From JADJRG01 sp964474905 (GTDB lineage Bacteria > Myxococcota_A > Polyangia > Nannocystales > Nannocystaceae): a stretch of DNA of 64,000 nt. The notes beneath the pieces were generated by a model. That model saw nothing but the letters and a program-made list of their open reading frames with translations. It made no database searches and was not told the DNA's origin. Below, in pieces: positions 26,476 through 35,668 of the stretch (position 1 is its first letter; each line of letters starts with the position of its first letter). The position numbers and the translations under genes are program-made. The stretch covers positions 1 through 64,000 of the forward strand of contig CAYYUP010000013.1 of NCBI GenBank assembly GCA_964474905.1, in the 5' to 3' direction.

Positions 26476-27091
26476 GGCTACGACCTAAGCGGAGAACCGC
26501 CGCTTTCATCATGCCGACGAGATCATCCGCGGGCGTATAGAAATAATGAAAGCGCGAGCGCTGGCCGTTTTTCAGCTCCGAGATCACCTCGCCATCAGCA
26601 CCGATAAAGAGCACCCGCGGTATGTAGGTACCGTCCGGTGAGTAGATCAGCGAGCGCGGCTCCTCGTCTTGGTCGACGTTCACCATCACCAAATCACGGC
26701 TGGCGGAGACCAAACTCTCGTCAAAGAACTTCGGCTTGAGGTCCCTGCACTTTGGGCACCAGCTGGCGTGCACCACCAGCATCAGACCCTTGCCGGACTT
26801 CGCGGCCTCTTGCAGGCCCTCTTCTAGGCCGCGCCAGGCGATGTGATCGCCGAAGCCGTTCGCGGGCGCAGTGGCCGTGATCGCTGGGGCTGCACTCTTT
26901 GGTGTCGGGGTGGCCTCGACTGCAACGCCTTGCTCGGCAGCAGCCTTGGGCGCGGCCTCCTCGGTGCCCGGGTTGCAGGCGATCCCCAGAAGCAATGCCC
27001 ACAAAGACGCCCAGACCGGCGAGCGCCCGTCGCCAAGGGTGCGACGCGATTGTGTTCGGAAGACGCTCACAGAGGCCGCAAACCATAACAC
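26462..27091 (-). CDS. thioredoxin-fold lipoprotein with CPKC active site
   Basis: The 209-residue protein has lipobox LLGIACNPG near residue 39 and a Pro/Ala-rich linker. A thioredoxin-like domain follows with VVHASWCPKCRDLKPKFFDE (active-site CPKC), DLVMVNVDQDEEPRSL and cis-Pro YIPRVLFIGADGEV. The arrangement resembles the AGR/TXNDC12-type and DsbD-gamma-like thiol reductases. It probably acts on disulfides in the periplasm. It is first in a unit with the S55 peptidase and the beta-propeller protein. The start is the upstream-most frame start; a later one would also leave an intact lipobox. Confidence 0.83.
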   Translation of the reverse strand: MLWFAASVSVFRTQSRRTLGDGRSPVWASLWALLLGIACNPGTEEAAPKAAAEQGVAVEATPTPKSAAPAITATAPANGFGDHIAWRGLEEGLQEAAKSGKGLMLVVHASWCPKCRDLKPKFFDESLVSASRDLVMVNVDQDEEPRSLIYSPDGTYIPRVLFIGADGEVISELKNGQRSRFHYFYTPADDLVGMMKAAVLRLGRSHGQS

Positions 27092-27396
27092 GGCGCTGAC
27101 GGCAATCCGGACGCCGTCTCGCCCCTAGGCCGCCCAGAGCCCGAAATCCAACGAGGCTGCCAGCGCTGCCCACTCGCCACGAGGGCGCAGGTCCAACTTC
27201 TGGGCCCGAAGGCCGAAATTTGACCAAACACGAGCGGCTGGCACGGCCCTTGAAACAGCTCTTGCCGATGAGCTCCGCCGTCCCGCCGCATGCCTCTTCC
27301 TTATTAATGTCACCCGGGCCCTGCGCAAGCATGGCCACCGCAGCCACAGGATCCTCGGGCAGCAGGCCCCCACAATGCCCGGTCACAAGCCCGGTG
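27092..27396. other. intergenic stretch between divergent genes
   Basis: About 305 bp between the thioredoxin-like gene (minus) and radC (plus). No gene has good support. Plus-strand frames simply extend radC upstream with poor protein character. A minus frame at about 27240-27395 reads MLAQGPGDINKEEACGGTA and looks a little more protein-like, but it has no homologue I recognise. Confidence 0.5.
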
Positions 27397-28113
27397 ATGC
27401 GCCCGTTACCCGCCCCCATCGAGCGACCCCGCGAACGCCTGCTGGTGCTCGGAGCGAGCACGCTCGCGGATGTCGAGCTGCTCGCGCTGGTGCTCGGGGG
27501 CGGCCATGCAACCGAGCGAGCGACGCTGCTCCTGCGGACCCTCGGCGGTCTCTCAGGGGTCGCCAAGGCACTCCCCCAGGAGCTGCTCCGGGTGCCGGGT
27601 ATCGGCGAGGCCTCCGCGGGTTCGATCACCGCGGCACTCGAACTCGCCCGACGCCTGGGTCGCTTGCACCTGCCCTACCGCCAACCCCTCCGCGACGCGC
27701 AGGCCTTCCGTCGCTTCGCCCGCTCTGCACTCCGCGGCGCCGACCAAGAGGTCTTTATGGTGATCGGCCTCGACGCTCGCCTGCGGGTCCAAATCGTCCG
27801 CGAAGTGGGCCTAGGCACGGTCGCCGCGGTGTCGGTGCACCCGCGCGAGATCTTCCGCCCACTCATCCGCGCAGGTGCGCACTCCACCCTGCTCGTGCAC
27901 AACCATCCGAGCGGTGATGCCAAGCCGAGCCGCTCCGATCTCGAACTCACAGAGCGCCTGGTCGATGTCGGCTGGCTCCTTGGCATCCCTGTTTTGGATC
28001 ACTTGATCGTCAGCGACAAGGGCGACACTTCGCTCGTCGAAGCCGGCATGATGCCGAACCCCGCAGCCCTCGCCGAGATCAACGATCACGTCCCTTGCAA
28101 GGGGGCAACATGA
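27397..28113 (+). CDS. radC: RadC family JAB-domain protein
   Basis: The 238-residue protein has N-terminal helix-hairpin-helix-like DNA-binding features (LLRVPGIGEASAGSI). The RadC JAB/MPN domain has DARLRVQIVREVGLGTVAAVSVHPREIFRPLIR and the metal motif HNHPSGD (His168, His170) with SRSDLELTERL. RadC is not the repair protein it was named for, and its role is still unclear; relatives occur with mobile elements and competence functions. The ATG at 27397 was chosen because the family normally begins with an (I/L)xxxPRERLL segment, here IERPRERLLVLGAS. Confidence 0.9.
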   Translation: MRPLPAPIERPRERLLVLGASTLADVELLALVLGGGHATERATLLLRTLGGLSGVAKALPQELLRVPGIGEASAGSITAALELARRLGRLHLPYRQPLRDAQAFRRFARSALRGADQEVFMVIGLDARLRVQIVREVGLGTVAAVSVHPREIFRPLIRAGAHSTLLVHNHPSGDAKPSRSDLELTERLVDVGWLLGIPVLDHLIVSDKGDTSLVEAGMMPNPAALAEINDHVPCKGAT

Positions 28114-28208
28114 TCCAAGCAAACCAACAGAGACCCCGCCAAGGCAACACAGGGGCCGATTCGGCAGGCAAGACAGCAGCCTCCGCGCGAAGTGACCAAG
28201 CCCGCGGC

Positions 28209-29276
28209 TCAGAGCGCCTCGGTCGGGATCACCCGCACTCGCCGCGGCGCCTCTTCACTGCGAGCGACCAAAAAATCGAGATGAGCACCGACACCCCGAA
28301 GCTGGGTGACGTAGGCGACCTCCGAGACCCGAAGGATCGGCGAGTCATCGATCGCCAGGATTACATCCCCCTCCCGCAAACCGGCCTTGGCCCCTGGGCT
28401 TTGGGGTTCGATACGGGTGACACGAACCGCCGAGAGACGCCCCGGAAACGCATCAGGGCCGACGTTCTCCGCCCGGATCCCGAGCCGTGCGCGACGCATA
28501 TGACCGTAGGTCCAAACCTCGTCAAGAAACCGACGCACCATCGCTGCCGGCACCGCAAAGGCGAGGCCCTGGCCGTCCCTCCGCACCGCAGTGGTGATGC
28601 CGACGACCTCGCCGCGGGTATCGACCAGCGGTCCCCCAGAGTTGCCGATGTTCACCGAAGCATCGGTCTGGATAAAGCTCCAGATGCCGTCGGCGCGCAA
28701 GCCCTCGGGTCGACCGAGATCGGCGTAGTCACGAGCCAGCCCAGAGATCACACCCACCGTCACCGTATTGCCGAGACCAAAGGGCTGGCCTATCGCCATC
28801 ACCCACTCGCCGGGTACCGCGGAGCGCTCGCGAAAGACCACTGGCTGGAGACCACTCGCCGGTGTCTCGAGCTCGAGCAGCGCGAGATCAAGAAGATCAT
28901 CACTGGCGACCACACGGGCCCGCGCCCGTCTGTGATTGGCGAGCTCGATGTCGACAGTACTCGCGCCTGCGACGACGTGCTCGTTGGTGATCACCTGGCC
29001 GGCGGCGCTGACGATCATGCCCGAGCCGATCCCGTGCACAACTCGGACACCAGCCTCCCCCTCCTCAGCACGGGCGAGGTTCGCGACAACTGTCACCACC
29101 GAGGTGTCGAGGTTGCTTGCGATCGCCGCGAAATCAGGCAACGCATCGACGATCGGCGGCTGCTCCTCTTTGGGTCCGCCCGGCGCGGCTGCGTCCGCAC
29201 GGAGCAGCGCCGCCGACAGCGGATCTGTGCGCGGCACATCTCCTTCGGCCACGGGACGACAGGCAGCGATCGCAAA
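28209..29276 (-). CDS. HtrA/DegP-type serine protease with PDZ domain, N-terminus in gap
   Basis: About 355 residues are visible. They begin FAIAACRPVAEGD right at the gap, which looks like the end of a signal peptide or lipobox. The chymotrypsin-like domain has His in ITNEHVVAG, Asp in DDLLDLALLEL and Ser in NIGNSGGPLVD. A C-terminal PDZ domain has PGAKAGLREGDVILAIDD. Such proteases degrade or chaperone misfolded envelope proteins. The start is lost in the 100-N gap. The frame happens to continue across the N run into the next sequence, but the gap length is arbitrary, so I treat the two sides as separate genes. Confidence 0.88.
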   Translation of the reverse strand, partial: FAIAACRPVAEGDVPRTDPLSAALLRADAAAPGGPKEEQPPIVDALPDFAAIASNLDTSVVTVVANLARAEEGEAGVRVVHGIGSGMIVSAAGQVITNEHVVAGASTVDIELANHRRARARVVASDDLLDLALLELETPASGLQPVVFRERSAVPGEWVMAIGQPFGLGNTVTVGVISGLARDYADLGRPEGLRADGIWSFIQTDASVNIGNSGGPLVDTRGEVVGITTAVRRDGQGLAFAVPAAMVRRFLDEVWTYGHMRRARLGIRAENVGPDAFPGRLSAVRVTRIEPQSPGAKAGLREGDVILAIDDSPILRVSEVAYVTQLRGVGAHLDFLVARSEEAPRRVRVIPTEAL

Positions 29277-29376
29277 NNNNNNNNNNNNNNNNNNNNNNNN
29301 NNNNNNNNNNNNNNNNNNNNNNNNNNNNNNNNNNNNNNNNNNNNNNNNNNNNNNNNNNNNNNNNNNNNNNNNNNNN
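29277..29376. other. assembly gap of 100 N
   Basis: Exactly 100 N. It removes the 5' end of the protease gene and the 3' end of the small gene before it. Unlike the other gaps its edges are not obviously repetitive, though the upstream protein turns Ala-rich (DAADAAAPIPAAA). Confidence 0.98.
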
Positions 29377-29705
29377 GGTGCTGCCGCGGGAATCGGCGCT
29401 GCCGCGTCAGCCGCGTCGGCCTCGTCGTCATCGGGAATCCGCATCACCTCGAGCTTGTCGCTGACATCGGGGAGCGTGCGCAGGTACTCGGCGACATCCT
29501 CCCGGGAGAGAAGACCACTGCGGAGGTTTCGGTTGATGGTCCGGAGATCCATCAGGCGCTCAGAATTACGGACAGCCATAGCCGCAGGGTTGTAGACCAC
29601 CCGCCCCAAGCGGGGAAGTGCGCTCTTTGCGCAGTTTTTACCCTCCAGCACCGCCCTCTCACGACCGCCCGGCCACAGAACCTCAAAAACAACCTCCTCG
29701 GTCAC
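29377..29705 (-). CDS. conserved-looking protein, function unknown, C-terminus in gap
   Basis: About 110 residues are visible. From GTG at 29705 it reads TEEVVFEVLWPGGRER, then NCAKSALPRLGRVVYNPAAMAVRNSERLMDLRTINRNLRSGLLSREDVAEYLRTLPDVSDK, then an acidic Ala-rich tail entering the gap. No named domain is recognised. The two short helices after MAVRNSERLMDLRTIN look well ordered. An upstream ATG at 29798 would add an unlikely Cys/Ser-rich stretch over a promoter-like region, so the GTG start is preferred. Confidence 0.55.
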
Positions 29706-29734
29706 TATTACGGGAATAGGGGGCACTACGGGCT

Positions 29735-29768
29735 GGTTCTTCGAACCACTTGTTCGAGCACCTATACT
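29735..29768 (+). promoter_or_regulatory. possible promoter and palindromic operator for the Bat operon
   Basis: TATACT at 29763-29768 is a good -10 match. GGTTCTTCGAACC at 29735-29747 is a 5-bp inverted repeat with a 3-nt centre that overlaps the expected -35 position. The -35 itself is weak. The site lies about 180 bp before moxR. Confidence 0.35.
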
Positions 29769-29950
29769 CGGCGGCGCACAAAGCACACAGCTCCTCAAAC
29801 TGGCTCTTGCATCGGTTCGCAGGGGGCCTCAAGTTCAGGCCCCGTCTTGGAGCCCCTCCGCTCGAAGCAGCTCGAAGCGTGCCTCCTCGATACCCTCCAC
29901 GGCGCACCTCACCCGCCTCCACGATCTAAAACACAGCCCCGAGCTATCCA

Positions 29951-30958
29951 ATGAGCGTTGGTTCCTACGACATCCGCATCGTCAACGAGATGGTCGAGCG
30001 CGAGAGCGCGTTCGTCGATCGTCTCTTTACCGAGGTCCACAAGGTCATCGTCGGCCAAGAAGAGATGATCGAGAGGGTCTTTATGGGCCTGCTCTGCAAC
30101 GGCCACGTGCTGCTCGAGGGCGCCCCCGGCCTCGCCAAAACGTTGACGGTGAGCACCCTCTCCCGGTGCCTGCGCCTCGACTTTAAACGGGTGCAGTTCA
30201 CCCCGGATCTCTTGCCCTCCGACGTACTCGGCACCGTCATCTACAACCATCAGACAGGCGAGTTCACCAACAAAAAGGGGCCGGTCTTCACCAACCTCTT
30301 GCTCGCCGACGAGATCAACCGAGCACCAGCCAAGGTCCAGAGCGCGCTCTTAGAGGCGATGGCCGAGCGCCAGGTGACGATCGGCGACACCACCTACATC
30401 CTGCCGGCGCCTTTCCTGGTGCTCGCCACCCAAAACCCGATCGAGCAAGAGGGCACCTACTCACTGCCCGAGGCCCAGCTCGACCGCTTCATGTTCAAGA
30501 TCAAGGTCGACTATCCAAACGCCGAGGATGAGCTCGCGATCATGGAGCGGGTCGCTGGCGCCGCCCACGACGAAAAGGTTGAGCTCGCGCCGGTGCTCGG
30601 CCCCGAAGAGCTCGACTCCGTACGCAGCGTGATCGACCGCATGATCGTCGAAAAATCGGTGCGCAAGTACATCGTCGACGTGATCACCGCGACCCGCACC
30701 CCAGAGGCGGTCGGCCTCGAGTCGCTGCGCCCCTTCATCGAGTTCGGCGGCTCGCCACGGGCTTCGATCGCGATGTTCCAGGCAGCGCGCGCCCACGCCT
30801 TCCTCCGCCATCGCGGCTATGTCAGCCCCGAAGACGTCAAGGCCATCGCGCCCGATGTTCTCCGTCACCGGCTCATCCTCTCCTACGAGGCCGAGGCCGA
30901 GGGCAAAACGGTCGAAGGCATCGTCCGCTCGATCCTCGAGCACGTACAGGTCCCATAA
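29951..30958 (+). CDS. moxR: MoxR family AAA+ ATPase
   Basis: The 335-residue cytoplasmic ATPase has Walker A GAPGLAKT (residues 57-64), Walker B LLADEIN, and the MoxR signatures RVQFTPDLLPSDVLG, GPVFTNLLLADEINRAPAKVQSALLEAMAERQVTIG and VLATQNPIEQEGTYSLPEAQLDRFM. MoxR proteins act with VWA proteins as chaperones or metal-insertion factors. It heads a co-directional run with DUF58 and Bat proteins, 18 bp before the DUF58 gene. The C-terminal half has the usual PRASIAMFQAARAHAFLRHRGYVSPEDVK lid. Confidence 0.95.
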   Translation: MSVGSYDIRIVNEMVERESAFVDRLFTEVHKVIVGQEEMIERVFMGLLCNGHVLLEGAPGLAKTLTVSTLSRCLRLDFKRVQFTPDLLPSDVLGTVIYNHQTGEFTNKKGPVFTNLLLADEINRAPAKVQSALLEAMAERQVTIGDTTYILPAPFLVLATQNPIEQEGTYSLPEAQLDRFMFKIKVDYPNAEDELAIMERVAGAAHDEKVELAPVLGPEELDSVRSVIDRMIVEKSVRKYIVDVITATRTPEAVGLESLRPFIEFGGSPRASIAMFQAARAHAFLRHRGYVSPEDVKAIAPDVLRHRLILSYEAEAEGKTVEGIVRSILEHVQVP

Positions 30959-30976
30959 GTCAGGTCGACCGAGTCG

Positions 30977-31954
30977 ATGTCACGCGAGCTTGCAACCCAG
31001 CGATCGAAGGCCCAAAGCGCCGAGGCGCGCGAGCGGACCATGGAGCTTCTGCGCGAGATCCGACGGATCGAGATTCAGACCTCCAGGCTGGTCAACCAGC
31101 ACCTCGCAGGCTCCTACCAGTCGGTATTTAAGGGGCAAGGCGTCGCCTTTTCGGAGGTCCGCGCCTACACCCCGGGCGACGACGTACGGACCATCGACTG
31201 GAACGTCACCGCCCGCACCGGCGAGCCCCACGTCAAGCTCTTCACCGAGGAGCGCGAGGTCACGGTCATGCTCGTCGTCGACATGTCGGCGAGCCTCGAC
31301 CTGGGCTCGCGCGACTACGACAAGCGCCAGCTGGTGGCGCGTCTGGCCGCGACCTTCGCTTTCTCGGCGATCCGCAACAACGACCGGGTCGGCCTCATCG
31401 GCTTCACGGATCACGTCGAGGTTTTTGTGCCGCCACGCAGCGGTCGCAAGCACGTACTCGCGGTGGTCCAGCGGGTTTTAACCCACGAGCCGGCGCATCG
31501 GGGCACACGCGCCGCCGCCGGGCTCGAGTACCTCGCCCGCCTGCACAAGGGACACGCGGTCGCGATCCTGATCTCCGACTTTGTCGAGGCTCTGCCCGAC
31601 GAGCCCGAGCAGAGCGACGAAGCCCTCGCCTTCGAGCGTGCCCTCAAGCTCGCCCGCCGTCGCCACGATCTGATCGCGATCCGGGTCGAAGATCCCCTAG
31701 AGGTCGAGCTGCCACCGCTCGGCATCGTCGCCCTCGAGGATCTCGAACTCTTGGGGCTGGGAGGCGACACCTATATCGACCTCAGCCGCGGCCGCGCCGA
31801 GCGTTACCGACGTGACGTCGGCGCCGAACGCTTGCGTCTCGATCGTCTGATGAACAAGCTCCGCCTCGAGATGCTCACCGTGCGCTGCGGCGAAAATTGG
31901 CAGCGACCGCTGATCTCCTTCTTCGCCCGCCGATCCCGGAGGAACAGGCGATGA
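30977..31954 (+). CDS. DUF58 domain protein
   Basis: The 325-residue protein has the DUF58 core: AGSYQSVFKGQGVAFSEVRAYTPGDDVRTIDWNVTAR, then VMLVVDMSASLD, a VWA-like metal site (DMSAS). DUF58 proteins regularly sit between moxR and bat VWA genes and are thought to pass substrates in the same chaperone system. There are no transmembrane segments. The stop overlaps the next gene's start by 4 bp (ATGA), indicating translational coupling. Confidence 0.92.
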   Translation: MSRELATQRSKAQSAEARERTMELLREIRRIEIQTSRLVNQHLAGSYQSVFKGQGVAFSEVRAYTPGDDVRTIDWNVTARTGEPHVKLFTEEREVTVMLVVDMSASLDLGSRDYDKRQLVARLAATFAFSAIRNNDRVGLIGFTDHVEVFVPPRSGRKHVLAVVQRVLTHEPAHRGTRAAAGLEYLARLHKGHAVAILISDFVEALPDEPEQSDEALAFERALKLARRRHDLIAIRVEDPLEVELPPLGIVALEDLELLGLGGDTYIDLSRGRAERYRRDVGAERLRLDRLMNKLRLEMLTVRCGENWQRPLISFFARRSRRNRR

Positions 31955-33429
31955 GCCACGGTCTTCGATCCATCGATGCTTTCGCCCTGCGGCTACTGCT
32001 CGCAGCGTCTTGCGCAGCACTGCTCACGACCCCCAAAAGCGCGCTCGCTCAACCGCCCGCCGACGCCCACAGGCCCGACGACTCCGCGAAAGCCGAAGCC
32101 CCGAGCAATGCTGGTGGTGAAGCTTCGACCCTCGCCCAGCCAGCCCCCACTGATGACGGCGCTGCTGGCAACGCTAGCAACGCGGAGCATGCCGCCGACC
32201 CGGAGCGCGCCGACGAAGGTCTCCTCAAAGCGGCCTCGGCCGCGCTGACAAACCAGGACGCAACACCAGGCAGCAGCGCACCGGCCCAGAGTTCAGGCGA
32301 CACGCCGGTCACGGTGACCACAAAAATTAACCCTGACCCCTCGTTTGTCGGCGACAGGCTCGTACTCGAGGTCATCGCCGCCTACCCCAAGGGCTACCGG
32401 GTAAACCTGCCGACGGGCGTCGACTTTGCGCCGCTGCATCTGGTCGCGATCGACGAGGGCGAACCAGAGCAGAGTGCCGAGGGCTACTTTCGCAAGGTCT
32501 TCACGATCACTCTGCAGCACTTCGACGTCGGCGAGGCCAAGGTCCCGGGCTTCCCCCTGACCTACGTCGGCGTCGACGGCGAGGTCGAGACCGTTCGTGT
32601 GGCGCCGCGCTCCTTTACTGTCGACTCGCTGCTCGCCAACGAAGCCGATCCTGAGCGCAAACTCGAGGACCCGCCGGTCTCCCTTGAGTACCCAAATACC
32701 ACCGCCGAGCTGGTGATCTACAGCGCCGCAATCGCGATGCTCGTCGGCTTTTTGTTGGCGCTCTTCTGGCGCCGCTTCGCCAGCCGCCGAAAGGTCGTCG
32801 CCGGACCGCCACCCGTGCCCGCACACGTGCTCGCTCTGTCGGCGCTCAGCGAACTCGAAAGCTCCGAATTTTTAGAGACCGGCATGGTCCAAGATTACTA
32901 CCTAGAGCTCACAGAGATCGCCAAAGGCTATCTCGAAGGCCGCTTCGGGGTCGATGCCCTCGACCGCACCACAGATGAGATCCGCCGCGATCTCGTTCGC
33001 CACCGCGAGCTCATCCAACCCCTCGAGCCCGACGCGGTGATCCGCTTCTTGGAGGGCTGCGATCTCGTGAAGTTCGCCCGCTTCGACCCCGAGATCGATG
33101 AGGCCCGAACCGCCCTCGGCGAAGTGCGCACGATGGTCGAAGAGACCCAACCTGCAGCCGCCTCGGAGCCCCAAGAGGCGACCCCAACGGAAAAAAACGA
33201 AGACGACGCTGCCGGCCCGCAGCCCACGGATCCCGGTACCGCTGATTCAGAGACCGAGCCGCACGCAGAGGACCATTCCGACGCAAGCGAGCCGTCAGAG
33301 GCCAGCGAAACTTCGGACGCCAAAGAACATTCAAACGCGGACGAGCGATCGGACGCGACGAAAAAACCGACCGCAGAGGAGCCGTCGGCGGCCAGCGAAA
33401 CTTCGGACGCGGAGGAGAACAACGCATGA
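31951..33429 (+). CDS. BatD-like periplasmic protein with one TM segment, Bat operon
   Basis: The 492-residue protein has signal peptide LLLAASCAALLTTPKSALAQ and an acidic Ala-rich linker. A beta-sandwich follows (TVTTKINPDPSFVGDRLVLEVIAAYPKGYRVNLP, like BatD Ig-type domains), then one TM segment (LVIYSAAIAMLVGFLLALFW). The cytoplasmic domain is like DUF4381 (SALSELESSEFLETGMVQDYYLELTEIAKGYLEGRFGVDALDRTTDEI). The tail of about 100 residues is Asp/Glu/Ser-rich low complexity. It sits where a DUF4381-type gene occurs in Bat loci. ATG at 31951 overlaps the previous stop. GGAGG in the preceding coding sequence gives a good ribosome site. Confidence 0.82.
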   Translation: MSHGLRSIDAFALRLLLAASCAALLTTPKSALAQPPADAHRPDDSAKAEAPSNAGGEASTLAQPAPTDDGAAGNASNAEHAADPERADEGLLKAASAALTNQDATPGSSAPAQSSGDTPVTVTTKINPDPSFVGDRLVLEVIAAYPKGYRVNLPTGVDFAPLHLVAIDEGEPEQSAEGYFRKVFTITLQHFDVGEAKVPGFPLTYVGVDGEVETVRVAPRSFTVDSLLANEADPERKLEDPPVSLEYPNTTAELVIYSAAIAMLVGFLLALFWRRFASRRKVVAGPPPVPAHVLALSALSELESSEFLETGMVQDYYLELTEIAKGYLEGRFGVDALDRTTDEIRRDLVRHRELIQPLEPDAVIRFLEGCDLVKFARFDPEIDEARTALGEVRTMVEETQPAAASEPQEATPTEKNEDDAAGPQPTDPGTADSETEPHAEDHSDASEPSEASETSDAKEHSNADERSDATKKPTAEEPSAASETSDAEENNA

Positions 33430-34460
33430 GCCGCGCCTTGCTATTTCTTCGAATCGTCGGCTTCGCGGGGCTCGCACTCCTGATCACTGCGGCCCTACTT
33501 GGCGGTGTGCTCGGTGGTGATCTGCGACATATCAGCTTCGCGAATCCCCTCTGGTCTTTGGCCGCGCTGCTGCCCCTGACCGCGGTCGGCGTCCGGGTCT
33601 GGCGCTGGCCCAGACCGGCGACACTGCGCTTCTCGAGAGCCCGAACTGCGGCCCGCATGCGAGCGGGCTTCGCTGCCCGCCTCGTCGATCTACCGGACGG
33701 CCTACGCCTCGCCGCGGCTCTGATGCTCGCGCTCGCACTCGCCAGGCCCCAGTCAACCCGCCTCGCCGATCATCTAGAACACGAGGGCATCGACATCGCC
33801 ATCGCCCTCGACCTCTCCGACTCGATGGAGAGCCCCGACCTCTACCCCAACCGCCTCGAGGCGGCAAAACAGGTGATCGACGACTTCATCGCCCGCAGGC
33901 CCCACGATCGCGTATCGGTGGTCGCCTTTGGGGCAACCGCATCGACGGTCGCCCCCCTGACCCTCGACCACGACGTCGTCCGCCTGCTGGTGCGCAAACT
34001 CGAACTCGGTGGCCTCGACGGTGCCCGCACAGCGATCGGCGCAGGCATTGGCGTCAGTCTCAATCGACTCGCCGAATCCGAGGCCAAGAGCAAGGTTTTG
34101 GTACTGCTTACCGACGGGGTGCACAACGCCGAAGGCATCGATCCCGACTCGGCAGCGCAGGAGGCCGCAGACCGTGACGTGCAGATCTACACGGTGCTCA
34201 TCGGTCGCCATACCGGGCAAAATATCGACCCTGGCCGGCTCGAACGCATGGCCAGCGCGACCGGCGGATACGCCTACACCGCAGAGGATCGCGAGGCCCT
34301 GACCACCTCGTTTCAGGATCTGCTCAACAAGCTCGAGAAGTCGGCGATCGCCGGCGAGCCGGTCCGCGCCGAACTCTTCGCCTGGCTGCTCTGGCCAGCG
34401 CTCATGCTGCTGGGCGCCGATGTCCTGCTCCGCACCACTCGCCTTCGGAGGTTCCCGTGA
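33426..34460 (+). CDS. batA: VWA-domain membrane protein BatA
   Basis: The 344-residue protein has TM segments at about 10-30 and 40-55, and a C-terminal TM (AWLLWPALMLLGADVLL). The VWA domain between has the MIDAS motif DLSDSMES (DxSxS), then ATASTVAPLTLDHD and VLVLLTDGVHN. Bat proteins contribute to aerotolerance and stress resistance in Bacteroides and Leptospira; the mechanism is not settled. The start overlaps the previous stop and the stop overlaps the next start (GTGA), both by 4 bp. Confidence 0.9.
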   Translation: MSRALLFLRIVGFAGLALLITAALLGGVLGGDLRHISFANPLWSLAALLPLTAVGVRVWRWPRPATLRFSRARTAARMRAGFAARLVDLPDGLRLAAALMLALALARPQSTRLADHLEHEGIDIAIALDLSDSMESPDLYPNRLEAAKQVIDDFIARRPHDRVSVVAFGATASTVAPLTLDHDVVRLLVRKLELGGLDGARTAIGAGIGVSLNRLAESEAKSKVLVLLTDGVHNAEGIDPDSAAQEAADRDVQIYTVLIGRHTGQNIDPGRLERMASATGGYAYTAEDREALTTSFQDLLNKLEKSAIAGEPVRAELFAWLLWPALMLLGADVLLRTTRLRRFP

Positions 34461-35668
34461 TAGCGACTCTTCAGCTACTTGTGCGACGGGAGTGGCAGCT
34501 CGGCCTCGCAAAACTCGTGAGCCTCGCCGGCACACAACCTGCCCCAGAAGACAGTAGCTCGGCGATCGAGAGCGCGAGCGCGACGGTCAGCGGCCTCGAC
34601 GATCTGGTACTCGCGCGTGCCGATCTCTGGTGGGTACTTCTACTCGCACCACTCGCCGCTCTCGCCTTTATCTGGGCCGCTCGCCGCCGTCGACAGGGCA
34701 TCCGTGCCCTTGGCCAGCGGGCGCTCGTCGAGCGCTTGGTCGCCAGCGTTCACCCCGGCAACCGGCTGATCGCCGCGATCGCCACCGTCGGCGCGATCAT
34801 CTGCATCGCCATCGCCCTCATGCGGGTGCAGTACGGCGGCACCGCGAAGATCATCCCCGCGGCCGGCCTCGACATCGTGATCGCCGTCGACTACTCAAAA
34901 TCGATGCTCGCCCGTGACGTCTATCCGTCGCGGAGCGAACGCCTAGAGGCCGAGCTACGCCGCTTCCTCGACCGCGCGGCCGCCCGCGGCGATCGGGTCG
35001 GTGTTGTTGTCTTCGCTGGGGCAGCCCGCGGACTGCCGCTAACCCGCGACATGCGGCTCCTCAAACTCTACCTGCAAAAAGCCGATCCGCTGACCGAAAA
35101 CCCCGGCGGCACCGCGATCGGCAAGTCGCTGCGTCTCGCACTCTCGTACATGATCGACGGCCGTCGCGGCGATGCCCAGGTGATCGACGGCGACGCGAGT
35201 GAGCCCACTCCGACCTCCGAGGCGGATCAGGTGATCATCGTGCTCACTGACGGTGAGGATACCTCGTCCAAACCGCGAGTGATGGCCACCGAGGCCGCCC
35301 GCCTCGGTGTGCGCATCTTTACGGTCGGCATCGGTTCGCGCTCCGGCGAGCCCATCCAAAAATTCAACGCCAAGGGCGAGCCCGACGGTTACCAGGTCGA
35401 CGAAGAGGGCAACTACCTGATGACCCGGGTCGACGAGGAGCTTTTAAAGGCCCTCGCCGAGGAGACCGGCGGCCGCTTTGTGCATGTCTCTCCAGACAGA
35501 TTTGGTCTCGATGATGTCGAGGCTTGGATGACCGATCTAAGCCGAGCCCAACGCGAGGACACCGTCGAGATCCACCGCGATGAGGGTTTTGTCTTTCTTG
35601 TGATCCCAGCACTCGCGCTCCTGGTAATCGGCCTCGGTCTCGGCGATCGAAGGAGGGTGAAGCCGTGA
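34457..35668 (+). CDS. batB: VWA-domain membrane protein BatB
   Basis: The 403-residue protein has TM segments near 57-73 and 96-115 and a C-terminal one (FVFLVIPALALLVIGLGLG). The VWA domain has MIDAS DYSKSML (DxSxS), then RGDRVGVVVFAGAARGLPLTRD and IIVLTDGEDTSSKP. The N-terminal 50 residues are unusual, with no TM segment and Ser-rich, so the true start could be later. GTG at 34457 is coupled to the batA stop. It is a paralogue of batA, as in other Bat loci. Confidence 0.88.
   Translation: MIATLQLLVRREWQLGLAKLVSLAGTQPAPEDSSSAIESASATVSGLDDLVLARADLWWVLLLAPLAALAFIWAARRRRQGIRALGQRALVERLVASVHPGNRLIAAIATVGAIICIAIALMRVQYGGTAKIIPAAGLDIVIAVDYSKSMLARDVYPSRSERLEAELRRFLDRAAARGDRVGVVVFAGAARGLPLTRDMRLLKLYLQKADPLTENPGGTAIGKSLRLALSYMIDGRRGDAQVIDGDASEPTPTSEADQVIIVLTDGEDTSSKPRVMATEAARLGVRIFTVGIGSRSGEPIQKFNAKGEPDGYQVDEEGNYLMTRVDEELLKALAEETGGRFVHVSPDRFGLDDVEAWMTDLSRAQREDTVEIHRDEGFVFLVIPALALLVIGLGLGDRRRVKP

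Noticed and set aside
26721..27629. 302-residue minus-strand frame across the radC start
   Set aside because: It overlaps radC and the thioredoxin-like gene in antisense, and composition is that of a high-GC shadow frame.
28209..29798. One continuous 529-residue protease across the N gap
   Set aside because: Gap length is arbitrary, and the sequence after the gap looks like a signal peptide, so two genes are more likely.
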